A program made the translations under genes and the position numbers. From Ignavibacteriales bacterium (GTDB taxonomy: Bacteria > Bacteroidota > Ignavibacteria > Ignavibacteriales > Ignavibacteriaceae), in contig JADJIA010000007.1 in NCBI GenBank assembly GCA_016707285.1, forward strand, positions 124,001 through 188,000: a DNA stretch of 64,000 nucleotides, written 5' to 3'. The notes beneath the pieces were generated by a model, which did no database searches, was not told the origin of the DNA, and saw only the letters and a list, made by a program, of their open reading frames with translations. This document shows, in pieces, positions 1 through 7,224 of the stretch. How positions within the stretch are numbered: the stretch's first letter is position 1; each line of letters starts with the position of its first letter.

Positions 1-1
1 C

Positions 2-586
2 GATGCTATTGCTCCCTATATTGAAGCGGGGAAAATTAAAGTTTTTTCGATTAACAGCATTAATAATGAGAGTTGGCTCAACAATTCGATGATGCCCCAC
101 CACAAAGCTCTTAGACACATGACTTACAATTATTATGTAACTGATGAGGTTGTGCCTTTCATCCACACTAATTGTGGTGGTCTTCAACCAATAATGCTTA
201 CGGGTGCATCATTAGGGGCACTGCATGCAGCAAACATCTTTTTCAGAAGTCCAAATCTTTTTGCGGGAACCATTCCGATGAGTGGCTATTATGATCTGAA
301 GTCATATACAAAAGGCTATTACGACGAGAATGTCTATTTTAATTCACCTGTCGATTATCTTTCAAATCTCGGGGATGAAAATCTCTTGAATCAGATGAGA
401 CACGGGAAAAGAATAATTATTGCAACAGGGCAGGGCGAATATGAGGCACCACAAGGCTCGATCAATCTTTCGAACATCCTGAGAAGCAAAGGGATTCCAC
501 ACGAACTTGAGATTTGGGGTCACGACATGCCACATGACTGGCCCACATGGCGAAAGATGCTTCCATATTTTATTAGTAAACTTTAA
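2..586 (+). CDS. Esterase-family alpha/beta hydrolase, 5' end missing
   Basis: The reading frame is already open at base 2 and runs to a TAA at 586, so the N-terminus lies outside the window; the ATG at 89 is internal. The visible 194 residues contain a nucleophile elbow, GASLGA (G-x-S-x-G), at about residues 67-72, followed by a segment resembling the esterase D / PF00756 group. A late His in GHDMPHDWP is the likely catalytic histidine. Proteins of this family hydrolyse carboxyl esters; the substrate cannot be told. It converges on the HisH-like gene with only 4 bases between the stops. Family call good, specific function unknown. Confidence 0.75.
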   Translation, partial: DAIAPYIEAGKIKVFSINSINNESWLNNSMMPHHKALRHMTYNYYVTDEVVPFIHTNCGGLQPIMLTGASLGALHAANIFFRSPNLFAGTIPMSGYYDLKSYTKGYYDENVYFNSPVDYLSNLGDENLLNQMRHGKRIIIATGQGEYEAPQGSINLSNILRSKGIPHELEIWGHDMPHDWPTWRKMLPYFISKL

Positions 587-590
587 TTGG

Positions 591-1160
591 TCAGATCTCG
601 AGAAAACTGTTCAGAATTAAATTTCCGGCGTTTCCCGAGTATTCAGGATTAAAGATTACCCCCATTATGTTACCCTTCTTATAAGCAGCAGGAATCCCGT
701 TAAAACCGGTGATTACTGCTGCATTAAATTCATCAGATGAAGGTTTAAAAAGCTTTTCAAAATAGAGCCCTTCCAATTCTTCAGCTTCGATAAACATCAT
801 CGAATTACAAAGTTTTGCACTGTATTTCCCCGGAAGCGGGGGAGAGTCCAATGGCAATGTGAGCGACAGGGGGAAAAATGCGAGACCTGAAGTTCCCGGC
901 ACATGAGGATTTTCACACATAAGTGAAAAACCGTTGGCAATACCAAGCACTGGTTTTTGAATCATTTTTAACATTGAGAAGAGATTCAAAAGGTGAAGTC
1001 GTTTAAGTGCCTTTTTTATATCTGAACAATCCGGCAGGATTATTCTGTCGGCAGCAAGAATTTCACTTTCAACGGATGTGAATTTTTGATCCACTCCGAG
1101 CTTTTCGAGCTGGTATAAAAGGTAAGCCGGGCGTTCGCCATAGTCAATAATTGCTGTCAT
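591..1160 (-). CDS. HisH-like class I glutamine amidotransferase homologue lacking catalytic Cys and His
   Basis: A 189-residue protein whose start (MTAIIDYG), length and overall pattern match HisH, the glutaminase subunit of imidazole glycerol phosphate synthase. In true HisH the nucleophile sits in GxCxG and the triad His in FHPE. Here the first motif reads GIANG, with Ala75 where Cys is expected. The second reads FNPE, with Asn171 in place of His; Glu173 remains. Both essential residues are therefore lost, so glutamine hydrolysis is not expected. The frame is intact and no other his gene is in the window. It is probably a non-catalytic paralogue with a binding or regulatory role, not the histidine-pathway enzyme. 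Family assignment is good, role unknown. Confidence 0.7.
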   Translation of the reverse strand: MTAIIDYGERPAYLLYQLEKLGVDQKFTSVESEILAADRIILPDCSDIKKALKRLHLLNLFSMLKMIQKPVLGIANGFSLMCENPHVPGTSGLAFFPLSLTLPLDSPPLPGKYSAKLCNSMMFIEAEELEGLYFEKLFKPSSDEFNAAVITGFNGIPAAYKKGNIMGVIFNPEYSGNAGNLILNSFLEI

Positions 1161-1185
1161 GTCACTTCATATTTGGTTTAAAATT

Positions 1186-1243
1186 ACAAAGCACACAGAA
1201 TCAAAAGAGATAATTCTCCATGATTTCTGTGTGCTTTGTTTTT
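1186..1243 (-). terminator. Long hairpin terminator
   Basis: A perfect 15-bp stem (1186-1200 with 1225-1239) with a 24-base loop lies 9 bases after the stop of the beta-helix gene that ends at 1252. Read on the minus strand the stem is followed by AATTTT; on the plus strand it is followed by a T run. It probably ends the minus-strand gene and may work in both directions. Confidence 0.65.
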
Positions 1244-1251
1244 AAATAAGA

Positions 1252-3345
1252 TTATTTCAAGAGTTGCATTTTTCTTGATTCTTTAAACATTTTACCATCA
1301 ACGGATGTTGCGGTAATTGTATAAATATAACTTCCACTTGCGAGGTTGGCTGCGTTAAATTCAACCTGATGTGAGCCTGCTGCAAAATCTTTTGAGATCA
1401 GATTTGCAACTTCACTTCCCATCATATCGTAAACAGTAATATTAACTTTAGCTGGAGCCGGTAAAGCAAATTTTATACTGGTTGAGGGGTTGAATGGGTT
1501 AGGATAATTTTGATGCAGAGTGAAATCATTAACTGATGCAAAGTTCACTTCAATGGCACTTGTATAAACAAACTCACCATTTAGATCAATCTGACGAAGT
1601 CTGTAATAGTTTGTTCCGTTTATTGCTGAGTTGTCAGTGAATTTGTAAGAGTGTTCAGTTGTTGAAGTTCCGGCACCTTTAACAAATCCAATTTTGTTGA
1701 AAGTTAAACCGTCACTTGATCTTTCAACTTCGAAGCCCATGTTATTGGTTTCAGTTGAAGTTGACCAATCGAGAACAACGGTTTCACCCGACTGCTGAGC
1801 AGTAAATGTAGTGAATTCAACGGGAAGTGGAATGCTGCCTTCGTGAGCGCCTTTATATGGATAGAGCGGGCTTCTTGGTGAGCCATCGATATCAGTTGTT
1901 ATCTGCGCTATGGGCATTCCATGGAGGTCCCAGTCGCCGTTTGAAGCACCTGTGAGGTGAAGATCGGTATTGGAAACAAAATTGACCATTTTGTAAACTG
2001 AATTGGGATCATCAGCAGTGGCTGTTCTCCAGTCATTCAGAGTTGCACAGGTAGTTGTGTTATAAAGAGCAAAGTTAGAACCGATTCCGGCGAGATAATA
2101 GGCATTATAATCAAATTGGATAATATTTGTACCTGATTCAGCCATTGGGTAATGGATGATATAGGTGTTTGGTGTGCTGTTTCCTTGATGGAATATATTG
2201 TTGGCAACATTCATTGTAGCATCTGAATTCAGATTGTAACCGATGCAGGCATTAATACCTGTAGTTGTTGGAGCATCAATTCTGAATGAGTTGTGTGCAA
2301 TGTTAATTACACCATTCCAGGTGGCTGAACCAAAAACGACACCAAAATATTTATTGGCGGCAGCGGTTCCAAGGTTGTTGAAATTAGGAGCAATAAAATT
2401 GTTGATAACATTAATCACACCTGTGTTGCCATAAACCACTACTGCGCCGGCAAATTTGTTGGTTGTTGTGTTAACATCAATTTTTGTGAACTTATTGCCT
2501 GCAATAAGGGTGGTATCATTTACAACACTTCCGGTAATGTAAATGCCTGAATAGAAAGTCATGTCAACTCTTGGATCAACAACGGAGATTCTGTTATTGA
2601 TATATTTGTTGTTTGCAATAAAGAAGGTGGTGATAACTCTTCTTGCACCATAAAGATCACAATCGATAATTGTTCCGGTAACCGGTGAAGTCGGGTCATT
2701 CCCCCACATACCAACTGCAGTTTCGAATGCAACGGTTTCAGTGCCAACCTGACAGTTGCTGATCAGGATATCGTTTGGTGCAACACCTACTGTGCCAATT
2801 GAACCGTCAACTGCGATACCGGCTGCCTGAGATGTTCTTGAAGTGTTGATGCTGATAACTTTTAAGTTTTGGATGGTGATAAAATCAGAATTATCCTGCA
2901 CTTCTATTGCCCATCTGCCTGTCGGGAAATCAAATGCAAAGGTCATGTCACGACTGCCATCACCTGCATTTCCATTTGAACCATCAAGGGTAACATAACT
3001 CGAATTAACGATGTAGAAAAAATGATTTGCTGCATCCACAGCAGTGAAGGTAACCGTTGGTTGCTTCGTTGGTGCAGGTTTTATTACTAATCTGTTTGAT
3101 TCGGTAAAAGTGGCGTTGTTTATAATCGATGGTGCTGTTTCGGTCAGGTTGCCATCGATGATGAAGGTAACCACGCCATTTGCACCGTTAGCGGTGATGG
3201 CATCACATGCTGCCGCAAGTGAGGCATAGCCCTGTGGATTTGCGCCTTGTGGGATATAATAATTACCTGAGAGTGCCTGGGCATTTAGAACACCAAGACT
3301 CAAAAGCAAAGTAAAAAATGAAATTTTGTAAAAAAGATTTCTCAT
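1252..3345 (-). CDS. Secreted right-handed beta-helix protein with T9SS sorting domain
   Basis: A 697-residue protein. Residues 1-24 form a signal peptide (hydrophobic core, then NAQA). Residues about 30-480 are rich in short Asn/Gly/Ile/Val repeats such as ITNNxF and NVANNIF, as in parallel beta-helix (pectate-lyase-like or Omp_3-type) folds. A beta-sandwich follows (about 505-600). The last ~85 residues carry the NYPNPFNPSTS signature and the MGSEV..L pattern of a type IX secretion C-terminal domain, ending in a basic KMQLLK. It is presumably exported through the outer membrane and anchored or released at the surface. No catalytic residues can be assigned, so adhesion or polysaccharide interaction is only a guess. 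A terminator follows the gene. Confidence 0.8.
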   Translation of the reverse strand: MRNLFYKISFFTLLLSLGVLNAQALSGNYYIPQGANPQGYASLAAACDAITANGANGVVTFIIDGNLTETAPSIINNATFTESNRLVIKPAPTKQPTVTFTAVDAANHFFYIVNSSYVTLDGSNGNAGDGSRDMTFAFDFPTGRWAIEVQDNSDFITIQNLKVISINTSRTSQAAGIAVDGSIGTVGVAPNDILISNCQVGTETVAFETAVGMWGNDPTSPVTGTIIDCDLYGARRVITTFFIANNKYINNRISVVDPRVDMTFYSGIYITGSVVNDTTLIAGNKFTKIDVNTTTNKFAGAVVVYGNTGVINVINNFIAPNFNNLGTAAANKYFGVVFGSATWNGVINIAHNSFRIDAPTTTGINACIGYNLNSDATMNVANNIFHQGNSTPNTYIIHYPMAESGTNIIQFDYNAYYLAGIGSNFALYNTTTCATLNDWRTATADDPNSVYKMVNFVSNTDLHLTGASNGDWDLHGMPIAQITTDIDGSPRSPLYPYKGAHEGSIPLPVEFTTFTAQQSGETVVLDWSTSTETNNMGFEVERSSDGLTFNKIGFVKGAGTSTTEHSYKFTDNSAINGTNYYRLRQIDLNGEFVYTSAIEVNFASVNDFTLHQNYPNPFNPSTSIKFALPAPAKVNITVYDMMGSEVANLISKDFAAGSHQVEFNAANLASGSYIYTITATSVDGKMFKESRKMQLLK

Positions 3346-3466
3346 GAGATTCTCCGTTTGTTTGTATCTATTGTTTAGATAATCGATCCCTAAAATTACA
3401 CAATAAAGACGGAAAAGACAAACTTATTTTGGTGGGACTTAATAATAAGGGAGGTTAAAATTGAGA

Positions 3467-3492
3467 AAGCCGGTTGAGTTATCTCCCGGCTT
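3467..3492 (-). terminator. Possible terminator after doxX-like gene
   Basis: A 7-bp stem (AAGCCGG/CCGGCTT) lies 25 bases beyond the stop of the DoxX-family gene. On the minus strand it is followed by TCTCAATTTT, a weak T tract. Confidence 0.4.
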
Positions 3493-3517
3493 ATCAAAAA
3501 AAATATTCAACAGATGA

Positions 3518-3937
3518 TTATTTAAGCAGGCAAGCTAATTTTTCGTTGTTGGGGGCAATTTTGTTTGCATACAAGGAAGAGACTGCGTATTTCCCGCCAC
3601 CTGTAATAAAAAGAGTAATGAAAATTGTCAGAAATAACAACGCCATCTCTTTCACCTGAAAAGGATCGGCCGCGTGCGCCACAAACGCAGCCACAAACAT
3701 GGCGATTATCAATGGAATGGAAGACAATTTGGTCGATATTCCAAATATGATAAATATTGCCATAAAAAATTCTGCGAACATTGTCAGAAAAAGACTTGCA
3801 GGTTCCCCAATCCCCAGAAAATTGATAAACTTGATTTCCTTGCCCGAAAAAAACATTTCAACTTTCCCCAATCCATGACCAAATGCCATAAATGACCCTG
3901 CCACAACTCTTAATACCAATATTCCAATATCGTTCAT
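3518..3937 (-). CDS. DoxX-family membrane protein
   Basis: A 139-residue integral membrane protein with four predicted hydrophobic helices. The pattern RVVAGSFMAFGHGLGK at the start and a GxxAxLFLTMFAEFF segment in the middle are typical of DoxX/SURF4-like proteins. The frame is open further upstream to 4054, but the extra 39 residues look non-coding, and MNDIGILVLR at 3937 is the natural family start. Members are linked to redox or thiol metabolism in some organisms; no substrate can be given here. It is divergent from the HEAT-repeat gene across a 304-bp gap. Confidence 0.75.
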   Translation of the reverse strand: MNDIGILVLRVVAGSFMAFGHGLGKVEMFFSGKEIKFINFLGIGEPASLFLTMFAEFFMAIFIIFGISTKLSSIPLIIAMFVAAFVAHAADPFQVKEMALLFLTIFITLFITGGGKYAVSSLYANKIAPNNEKLACLLK

Positions 3938-4241
3938 CTTAAATCCATTTCTTTTATGTTGTTCAATAAATGTTACAACATATAATAATAAAGTTTGGTT
4001 CCCGGGTACATAAAAACAGGGGGATGGCGGAAGTTTCCTAAAAATTTCAGGCATTTTAATGCATAATGATTATAAAATTTAGTCATTTGATAACATTCTC
4101 TTAATAGAGCAGACAATTCGCGGCATTTGGTTACAAAGTTTTACAAAGGTTTACTTGACGGTGGCACATGTTACAATTTTGAAAAGTAATTTGAACCCGG
4201 AGATTAAGATAATTTCAATCAAATACAAAACGGAGACAACA
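3938..4241. promoter_or_regulatory. Divergent intergenic region
   Basis: This AT-rich 304-bp gap lies between the divergent DoxX-like and HEAT-repeat genes, so it should hold both promoters. I see no gene or RNA. A TTGACG at about 4155 and a TACAATTTTG element close behind it are possible promoter parts for the plus-strand gene, but the spacing is not canonical. The open frame running through it from 4155 has no coding character before the ATG at 4242. Confidence 0.35.
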
Positions 4242-4643
4242 ATGAAAACTTTAAGTGTTATGATGGTAGTCTTGATGTTATTGGCATCAACAACCAACAC
4301 AGAAGCCCAAAGAAAATATCAGCTTAGCAAAAACTCGATCGAGTCGTTAAAAAATGGGATAACTTCCAAAAATAACGGGCTCCGCAGAAGTGCAATTTAT
4401 ATGGCAGGATTTTACGAAATAAGGGAAGTTGCAACTACTTTGTGCGACGAACTTAAAAACGAGATAAATCCGGCAATCAAAGTATTAATTGCTCTTACTC
4501 TCTATAAAATAGGTGACGAGAAATCATTGGAAGCAATTGAAAACCTTTCTAAAACAGAGCGTGATGACGACACCCGTCGGATGATGTTTGCAATAACCGA
4601 ACAGATAAAACTTGACAGAATCAATACAAATCCGGCGCAATAA
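4242..4643 (+). CDS. Small exported HEAT-repeat protein
   Basis: A 133-residue protein. It starts with a signal peptide (MKTLSVMMVVLMLLAS.., cleavage near TEAQ). Two to three short helical repeats follow with the HEAT/PBS-lyase look: NNGLRRSAIYMAGFY, AIKVLIALTLYKIGD and DDDTRRMMFAITEQI. The start at 4242 is chosen because GGAGA lies 6 bases upstream and because the signal peptide begins there; an earlier in-frame ATG at 4155 adds residues without coding character. It probably acts in the periplasm as a small binding scaffold. A strong terminator follows. The exact role is unknown. Confidence 0.7.
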   Translation: MKTLSVMMVVLMLLASTTNTEAQRKYQLSKNSIESLKNGITSKNNGLRRSAIYMAGFYEIREVATTLCDELKNEINPAIKVLIALTLYKIGDEKSLEAIENLSKTERDDDTRRMMFAITEQIKLDRINTNPAQ

Positions 4644-4710
4644 TTGGAGGAAGATATTTCGCATAAATCATTACCTCTTCGCACTGCCTCATTAGTGCAA
4701 AGCCGGTACT

Positions 4711-4745
4711 AAAAAGCTGCCACTTCAAAAGGGCAGCTTTTTTTT
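4711..4745. terminator. Bidirectional intrinsic terminator
   Basis: The stem AAAGCTGCC / GGCAGCTTT has a 10-base loop and is followed by a run of eight T on the plus strand and five T on the minus strand. It lies 67 bases after the HEAT gene. It is only 10 bases beyond 4756, where the AAA ATPase frame would end if its frameshift were repaired, so it suits both converging genes. Confidence 0.8.
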
Positions 4746-4755
4746 ATGCCTGTAT

Positions 4756-6176
4756 CTATCCCGTCATGACAAGATAAAGGGGAAGGGGAATTGCAAAATT
4801 CCCGAACATTTCCCCCGAATCGGACCAGTGTTTTGTTATAACCAACCCAAAGTCAGTCTTCTCCTGTTTATCCCTGAAATATTCAATTCCGCTCAGATAT
4901 TTTTCTCGATTGAGTTTCTGTATTTAACCTCAATTGGAAGGTATTTCCCGCTGACGGTATGGACTATAAAATCCACCTCGTTATTTTTTTCTCTGTAATA
5001 ATCAATTTGTAATATATTTTTTGATCTTCTCAAAGTAAGAAAAACGAGGTTTTCAGCGTAAAGTCCAAGTAATTCATGATTATCGAGCAACGAATCTGTC
5101 AGCCGCATCACTGCATTTCTTAAGGCAAGGTCGGAGATATAATATTTTGCAAGTCCTTTTCTTATTCGAAGAGCCTGTGAACGGAATTTTGGCAGACTAT
5201 ACACCAAATCTGTCATCTCGAGCAATGGCAAATATTTTTGAATCTGTTGAAGATTTATCTCTGTTTCGTTTGCGAAGGTGTTTAGAGATATTTCTTTCCC
5301 CGGGTTTTCCAATAGAGAAATATAAAACCGTTTTAACATTTCAGGTTTTCTAAAATCTGCCGCCAGAACAAGATCCTCATATATCACCTTCTTCACCTGG
5401 TTATCAAACAGATAATCCTGCTTTGCTTCCATGGAAGGAAGAGTCCAAACTTCGGGATACCCCCCCTCAAGAAAATATTTCAACAACAGACGATCAAGTT
5501 CATTTTTTAGATTATTAGATACTTGAGGAATTTTTTCAGACAGAGAATTGATGTCTGTGAAATTCAGAAAATTTTTACCTGAATCATGTAACTGAGTGAG
5601 TTCTGTAACAAGACTTTTATTCTCTGAAAGAGAATAGGCAACAAACTCGTAATACGAGAAAGGAAGCAGGTGGTAATCCTTTAATCTACCCAAAAGACTT
5701 TCTCTGCTTTTCTTAAAAATTGGGGAGGTTGCTGAACCTGACACAACAATCTTTATTGGGAAACCGAGGTCGTAATATTTTTTAAGATAAAGCTCCCAAT
5801 TTGGCAGGCTCTGGATCTCATCGAGAAAAAGAAATTTTGGTTTTTTGTTGGTGGGCTCTTCGCCTGTAAAAAGAGAATTGACAAAATCATCACGGTTTAT
5901 CCTGTCGGATAAAAGTGCGGGATCATCAAAGGAATAATAGATAATCGATCCGGGATTCGTCCCTGATTCAATTAACTTTTTAATTATTTGTTTGAGAAGA
6001 GTGGACTTTCCAACCCTTCTGGGACCCGTCACAGAGATCATCTGAGGGAGTTGAATCAGGTCGCTGTAAATATCATCAAAAATTGTTCGATGGAATTCAG
6101 GTAATTGACCAAAAGCCATTGAACCATCTTTCCACCAGGGGTTGTAAATGCCAAGTATCTGTCTAAAAGTATTCAT
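4756..6176 (-). pseudogene. AAA ATPase with DUF4143, frameshifted near the C-terminus
   Basis: The uninterrupted frame 4893-6176 gives 427 residues: an AAA_14-type ATPase with Walker A GPRRVGKSTL (residues 51-60) and a Walker B-like FLFLDEIQ, then a DUF4143 C-terminal domain. It stops early at IEVKYRNSIEKNI. One frame over, the DNA continues as KYLSGIEYFRDKQEKTDFGL and then VITKHWSD..., which is the usual end of this family, to a TAG at 4756-4758. Adding one base to the five-A run at about 4899-4903 would join the two parts into about 473 residues. It is either a recent single-base deletion or a base-calling error. Members of this family are common and poorly understood, with a nuclease-like fold proposed for the C-terminal part. 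Confidence 0.75.
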
Positions 6177-6188
6177 TTTTGTAAAACC

Positions 6189-6224
6189 GGGAAATTTTAT
6201 ATACTATAATATACATAATTTCCC
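6189..6224. promoter_or_regulatory. Inverted repeat spanning a TATAAT-like box
   Basis: GGGAAATT and AATTTCCC arms (8 bp each) flank a 20-bp AT-rich core that contains ACTATAATATA. It sits 12 bases upstream of the AAA ATPase start codon on the minus strand. The layout suggests an operator over a promoter; no binding protein can be named. Confidence 0.4.
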
Positions 6225-6255
6225 AATTCTCTGCAAGTTATTTAGGCAAAAGGGG

Positions 6256-7224
6256 TTACAACCTGCTTCTATAGCCAAATGATTGAACAAAATTCTCTTC
6301 GACGTTGATTTTTCGGGAAGAGACGAGGTATGCACCAAAAACGCCCAGTCCATTATCGATGTTGCTGAAAACAACTTCATCGAGTCTTACTGAAAAATCA
6401 TCAAGAAATCCTTCGGTTGAACCGTAATAATTTCCGAGGTTTTTGTCCATGACCATCACTTCAAATATGGCATCCTGAATTACATAAGAATATTTATCAG
6501 GATCACCAGCCGAGATATCCATCATCACTTTATTGATTGCAGCATATTCGTATATCAGAATCTTATCTCTTGAAATCCCGGGATATAACGGGGTTTCTAC
6601 TCCATTGATGTCTGAATATTTTAACGGAATCTCTTTTTTATAACCTGTCACCACACCATTTTTGTCGGTTGCATAATAAAGCACAAGTTTAGGCTCATAA
6701 ATGTAGTCAGCGGGAGCAGTCCAGTTGATTACCAATTCCTTTTCATTTGGATTTTGTGTGGCTGTTGAGATGAAATTTTTTGACAGTCTAAAATCAAGGT
6801 CACGGGGCACAGCACAGGTTGAGCGAAGGATTGTTCCATCGGGCATTACGGCAGTGAGCCGAAGAGTGTCGTTTGGGCGTGCCTTCATGTTTTTTAAGAC
6901 ATAAACCGGAGCAGGACTTCCATATTTTTGTCCAATTTCTGTGGTGGTGGAGTCACTAAACGAATAGGTGTTTTTATAAAATGAAGAGTACATTGTTATT
7001 GCTGCCCCCCGGATGAAAGGACTTGTCTGATTTTCATTCGGGTTGTATCCGGGGACATCATAGGTTTTTGCCACAACCGCAAGTTGGACTGTAGAGTCGC
7101 CTTTTATCACAAGATTGAGGATATATTTTTCCTGGTAGTTCTTTTTTGGATCAAAAGAATTTTCACAGCCGGAGAGAAACAGGATTGGCAAAACAAGAGC
7201 CAACATAAAAAGAGTTTTCTTCAT
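6256..7224 (-). CDS. DUF4249-type outer-surface lipoprotein
   Basis: A 322-residue lipoprotein: signal peptide with lipobox LFLSGC (Cys about residue 20), then a beta-rich domain matching the DUF4249 pattern. Members of that family typically sit next to a TonB-dependent receptor. This one follows such a receptor with overlapping ATG/TGA codons at about 7224-7227, so the two are translationally coupled and likely form a surface uptake pair (receptor plus lipoprotein lid or ligand binder). A second ATG at 7227 gives one extra Met. The ligand is unknown. Assignment to DUF4249 is from sequence pattern and neighbourhood. Confidence 0.7.
   Translation of the reverse strand: MKKTLFMLALVLPILFLSGCENSFDPKKNYQEKYILNLVIKGDSTVQLAVVAKTYDVPGYNPNENQTSPFIRGAAITMYSSFYKNTYSFSDSTTTEIGQKYGSPAPVYVLKNMKARPNDTLRLTAVMPDGTILRSTCAVPRDLDFRLSKNFISTATQNPNEKELVINWTAPADYIYEPKLVLYYATDKNGVVTGYKKEIPLKYSDINGVETPLYPGISRDKILIYEYAAINKVMMDISAGDPDKYSYVIQDAIFEVMVMDKNLGNYYGSTEGFLDDFSVRLDEVVFSNIDNGLGVFGAYLVSSRKINVEENFVQSFGYRSRL

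Noticed and set aside
3938..4054. N-terminal extension of the DoxX-like protein
   Set aside because: The extra 39 residues lack family similarity, and the normal DoxX start is at 3937.
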